24,185 nt of DNA from Saccoglossus kowalevskii (taxonomy: Eukaryota; Hemichordata; Enteropneusta; Harrimaniidae), in the NCBI RefSeq assembly GCF_000003605.2, contig NW_003128824.1, forward strand, positions 1 through 24,185, written 5' to 3'. The notes below the pieces were generated by a model that worked only from the letters and a program-made list of their open reading frames with translations, had not been told where the DNA came from and made no database searches. This document shows positions 21,657 to 24,185 of this stretch, piece after piece (positions within the stretch are counted from its first letter, which is position 1; the number at the start of each line of letters is the position of its first letter). The translations under genes and the position numbers were made by a program.

Positions 21657-22604
21657 TGCATTCTGTGCCAGGCAGGTATACATGCACAATCCCTTGTCCA
21701 GTTGTATCTCATTGCACCCTGTACCAGGCAGGTATACAAGCACAATCCCTTGTTTAGTTCCATCCCAATGCACTTTGTGCTAGCCAGGCATACATGCACA
21801 ATCCCTTGTCCAGTTTTATCTCATTGCACTCTGTGCCAGCCAGGTATACATGCACAATCCCTTGTCCAGTTCTATTTCATTGCACTCTGTGCCAGCTAGG
21901 TATATATGCACAATCCCTTGTCCAGTTCCATCTCATTGCACTCTGTACCAGCTAGGTATATATGCACAATCCCTTGTCAAGTTCCATCTCTTTGCACTCT
22001 GTACCGGCCAGGTATACTTGCACATTCACTTGTCCAGTTCATCTCATTGCACTCTGAACCAGCCAGGTATACATGCACAATCTCTTGTTCAGTTCCAACT
22101 CATTGCACTCTGTGCCTGCAAGGTATAAATGCACAATCCCTTGTCCAGTTCCAACTCATTGCACTCTGTACCTGCCAGTTATACATGCACAATCCCTTGT
22201 TCAGTTCTATTTAATTGCACTCTGTACCAGCCAGGTATACATGCACAATCCATTGTCCAGTTCTATCTAATTGCACTATGTGCCAGCCAGGTATACATAC
22301 ACAATCCCTTGTTCAGTTCCACCTCATTGCACTCTGTGCCTGCTAGGTATAAATGCACAATCCCTTGTCCAGTTCCAACTCATTGCACTCTGTACCTGCC
22401 AGGTATACATTCACAATCCATTGTCCAGTTCTATCTAATTGCACTGTGTGCCAGCCAGGTATACATACACAATCCCTTGTTCAGTTCCATCTCATTGCAC
22501 TCTGTACCAGCCAGGTATACATGCACAATCCCTTGTCCAGTTCTATCTCATTGCACTCTGTACCAGCCAGGTATACATGCGCATTCCCATGTCCAGTTCC
22601 AACT
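21153..22604. repeat. Segmental duplication block D, copy 2
   Basis: Partner of 10319-11770. Differences include GCATTCTGTGCC near 21658, CAGGCAGG near 21727 and CATCTCTTTGCAC near 21984. It leaves the match at 22608, where the four-monomer CAAGG units begin. Confidence 0.88.
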
Positions 22605-22607
22605 CAT

Positions 22608-23054
22608 TGCACTCAGTGCTGCAAGGTATAAATGCACAATCCCTTGTCCAGTTCCAACTCATTGCACTCTAAACCAGCCAGGTATACATGCACAATCCCT
22701 TGTGCAGTTCCATCGCGTTGCACTCTGTACCAGCCAGGTATACATGCACATTCCCTTGTTCGTTTCCATCTCATTGCACTCTGTACCAGCCAGGTATACA
22801 TGCACAATCCCTTGTTCAGTTCCAACTCATTGCACTCAGTGCCTGCAAGGTATAAATGCACAATCCCTTGTCCAGTTCCAACTCATTGCACTCTAAACCA
22901 GCCAGGTATACATGCACAATCCCTTGTGCAGTTCCATCGCGTTGCACTCTGTACCAGCCAGGTATACATGCACATTCCCTTGTTCGTTTCCATCTCATTG
23001 CACTCTGTACCAGCCAGGTATACATGCACAATTCCTTGTCCAGTTCTATCTCAT
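22608..23054. repeat. Four-monomer (223/224-bp) relative of the 280-bp unit, two copies
   Basis: CAAGG-type monomers start at 22608 (with a lost C, CAGTGCTGCAAGG) and 22831, 223 bp apart. Each is followed by CTAAACC with CTTGTGCAGTTCCATCGCGT, then CACATTCCC with TTCGTTTCC. The GTGCAG and CATCGCGT changes are confined to these two units, so this is a young local duplication with one monomer fewer than the 280-bp form. Confidence 0.87.
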
Positions 23055-23182
23055 TGCACTCTGTGCCAGGCAGGTATACATGCATAATCCCTTGTCCAGT
23101 TCTATCTCATTGCACTCAGTACCAGCCAGGTATGCATGCACAATCCCTTGTTTAGTTCCATCTCATTGCACTTTGTGCTAGC

Positions 23183-23743
23183 CAGGCATACATGCACAAT
23201 CCCTTGTCCAGTTTTATCTCATTGCACTCTGTGCCAGCCAGGTATACATGCACAATCCCTTGTCCAGTTCTATTTCATTGCACTCTGTGCCAGCCAGGTA
23301 TACATGCACAATCCCTTGTCCGGTTCCATCTCATTGCACTCTGTAACATCCATGTATACATGCACAATCCCTTGTCCAGTTCCATATCATTGCACTCTGT
23401 ACCAGCTAGGTATATATGCACAATCCCTTGTCCAGTTCCATCTCATTGCACTCTGTACCGGCCAGGTATACTTGCACATTCACTTGTCCAGTTCATCTCA
23501 TTGCACTCTGCACCAGCCAGGTATACATGCACAATCTCTTGTTCCGTTCCAACTCATTACACTCTGTGCCTGCAAGGTATAAATGCACAATCCCTTGTCC
23601 AGTTCCAACTCATTGCACTCTGTACCTGCCAGGTATACATGCACAATCCCTTGTTCAGTTCTATTTAATTGCACTCTGTACCAGCCAGGTATACATGCAC
23701 AATCCATTGTCCAGTTCTATCTAATTGCACTATGTGCCAGCCA
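23183..23743. repeat. Segmental duplication block E, copy 2
   Basis: Partner of 13240-13800. It carries GTAACATCCATG near 23343 and CATTACACTC near 23555. After it the array enters GTGTGCC / TACCTGCC monomers, with the GTGTGCC type spaced 168 bp (about 23726 and 23894) rather than 224. Confidence 0.83.
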
Positions 23744-24185
23744 GGTATACATACACAATCCCTTGTTCAGTTCCATCTCATTGCACTCTGTACCAGCCAG
23801 GTATACATGCGCATTCCCATGTCCAGTTCCAACTCATTGCACTCTGTACCTGCCAGGTATACATGCACAATCCATTGTCCAGTTCTATCTAATTGCACTG
23901 TGTGCCAGCCAGGTATACATACACAATCCCTTGATCAGTTCCATCTCATTGCACTCTGTACCAGCCAGGTATACATGCGCATTCCCTTGTCCTGTTCCAT
24001 TTCATTGCACTCTGTACCAGCCAGGTATACTTGCGCATTCCCATGTCCAGTTCCATCTCATTGCACTCTGTACCAGCCAGGTAAACATGCACATTCACTT
24101 GTTCAGTTCGATCTCATTGCACTCTGTACCAGCCAGGTATACATGCACAATCCCTTGTTTAGTTCCATCTCATTGCACATTTGTG

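Larger units (their letters stand above)
1..24185. repeat. 56-bp satellite DNA array, about 430 monomers
   Basis: The same 56-bp unit repeats head to tail from end to end. Phased on TGCACTCTGTACCAGCCAGG (monomer positions 1-20), it continues with GTATAC at 20-25, a second TGCAC at 27-31, CCCTTG at 35-40 and CCAGTTCC at 42-49. The copy at 13336-13391 differs from my consensus at one base. Diverged subtypes differ more: the AGTGCCTGCAAGG type has 7 of 56 bases changed. Most monomers are exactly 56 bp. Recurrent length variants are 51 or 52 bp (loss in CCAGCC), 55 bp (CAGTTCATCTCAT) and 57 bp (CCATGG). Both window ends are inside the array, so its true size and flanks are unknown. No stretch lacking the monomer was found. 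This is typical of eukaryotic satellite DNA; the family name and host are not recognised. Confidence 0.98.

Noticed and set aside
1-24185. CRISPR array
   Set aside because: The period is made of one continuous monomer with no unique spacers between repeats, and there are no cas genes.
1-24185. Protein-coding tandem repeat such as a mucin or silk exon
   Set aside because: Such exons normally keep a repeat length divisible by three and avoid frameshifts. Here the unit is 56 bp with common 51-, 55- and 57-bp forms.
1-24185. CENP-B box
   Set aside because: I looked for the TTCG....A..CGGG pattern in the consensus and main variants. TTCG occurs (TTCGAAC, TTCGTTTCC) but the CGGG half does not.
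1-24185. Transcription factor-like words (CACATTCCC, TGCGCA, GCACAAT)
   Set aside because: Short matches to factor motifs are inevitable in a repeated 56-bp unit. No flanking promoter structure or other support is visible.
1-24185. Telomeric or simple microsatellite repeat
   Set aside because: No run of TTAGGG-like or mono- to hexanucleotide repeats was seen; the period is 56 bp throughout.

Overview
The whole window is one uninterrupted tandem repeat (satellite DNA). Its basic unit is 56 bp, so about 430 monomers follow each other head to tail from base 1 to base 24185. Both window edges lie inside the array. I found no unique sequence, protein-coding gene, RNA gene, transposon, CRISPR array, promoter or terminator. 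The many open reading frames are a by-product of the monomer: its plus strand has no stop codon in any frame, and 56 is not a multiple of 3, so each forward frame cycles through all three phases and yields a 56-residue periodic peptide every 168 bp.

An array this long, with a short monomer, graded monomer variants and nested higher-order repeats, points to a eukaryotic heterochromatic satellite (pericentromeric, subtelomeric or interstitial). I do not recognise the monomer and cannot name a species. The consensus is about 48% GC, C-rich on the plus strand (19 C to 8 G) and has no CpG. CpGs appear only in variant monomers.

The array is a mosaic of monomer subtypes in fixed cassettes. At least 14 short monomers (51 bp, one of 52 bp), 11 monomers of 57 bp carrying CCATGG, and a 55-bp type act as length landmarks. 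Layout: 1-480 diverged entry segment; 613-1610 tandem pair of a 499-bp nine-monomer unit; about 2.2-9.7 kb dominated by a 388-bp cassette (six of its seven intact copies start here) and by a dimer recurring 224 bp apart; 10.0-10.8 kb and 12.3-13.1 kb five-monomer (280 bp) units; 11.9-12.2 kb a cluster of small indels; 13.9-14.6 kb a 336-bp hexamer duplication; 15.5-17.6 kb a recombined mix of the earlier cassettes; 17.6-20.9 kb two further copies of the 499-bp region; 21.0-22.6 kb another copy of the 10-11.8 kb region; 23.0-24.2 kb another copy of part of 13 kb, then dimer-type monomers. Near-identical blocks of 0.5-2 kb recur at offsets from 1.6 to 17 kb, which is what repeated unequal exchange or segmental amplification within an array produces.

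There is no evidence of a novel encoded system here. The interest lies in the multi-scale architecture of the satellite.
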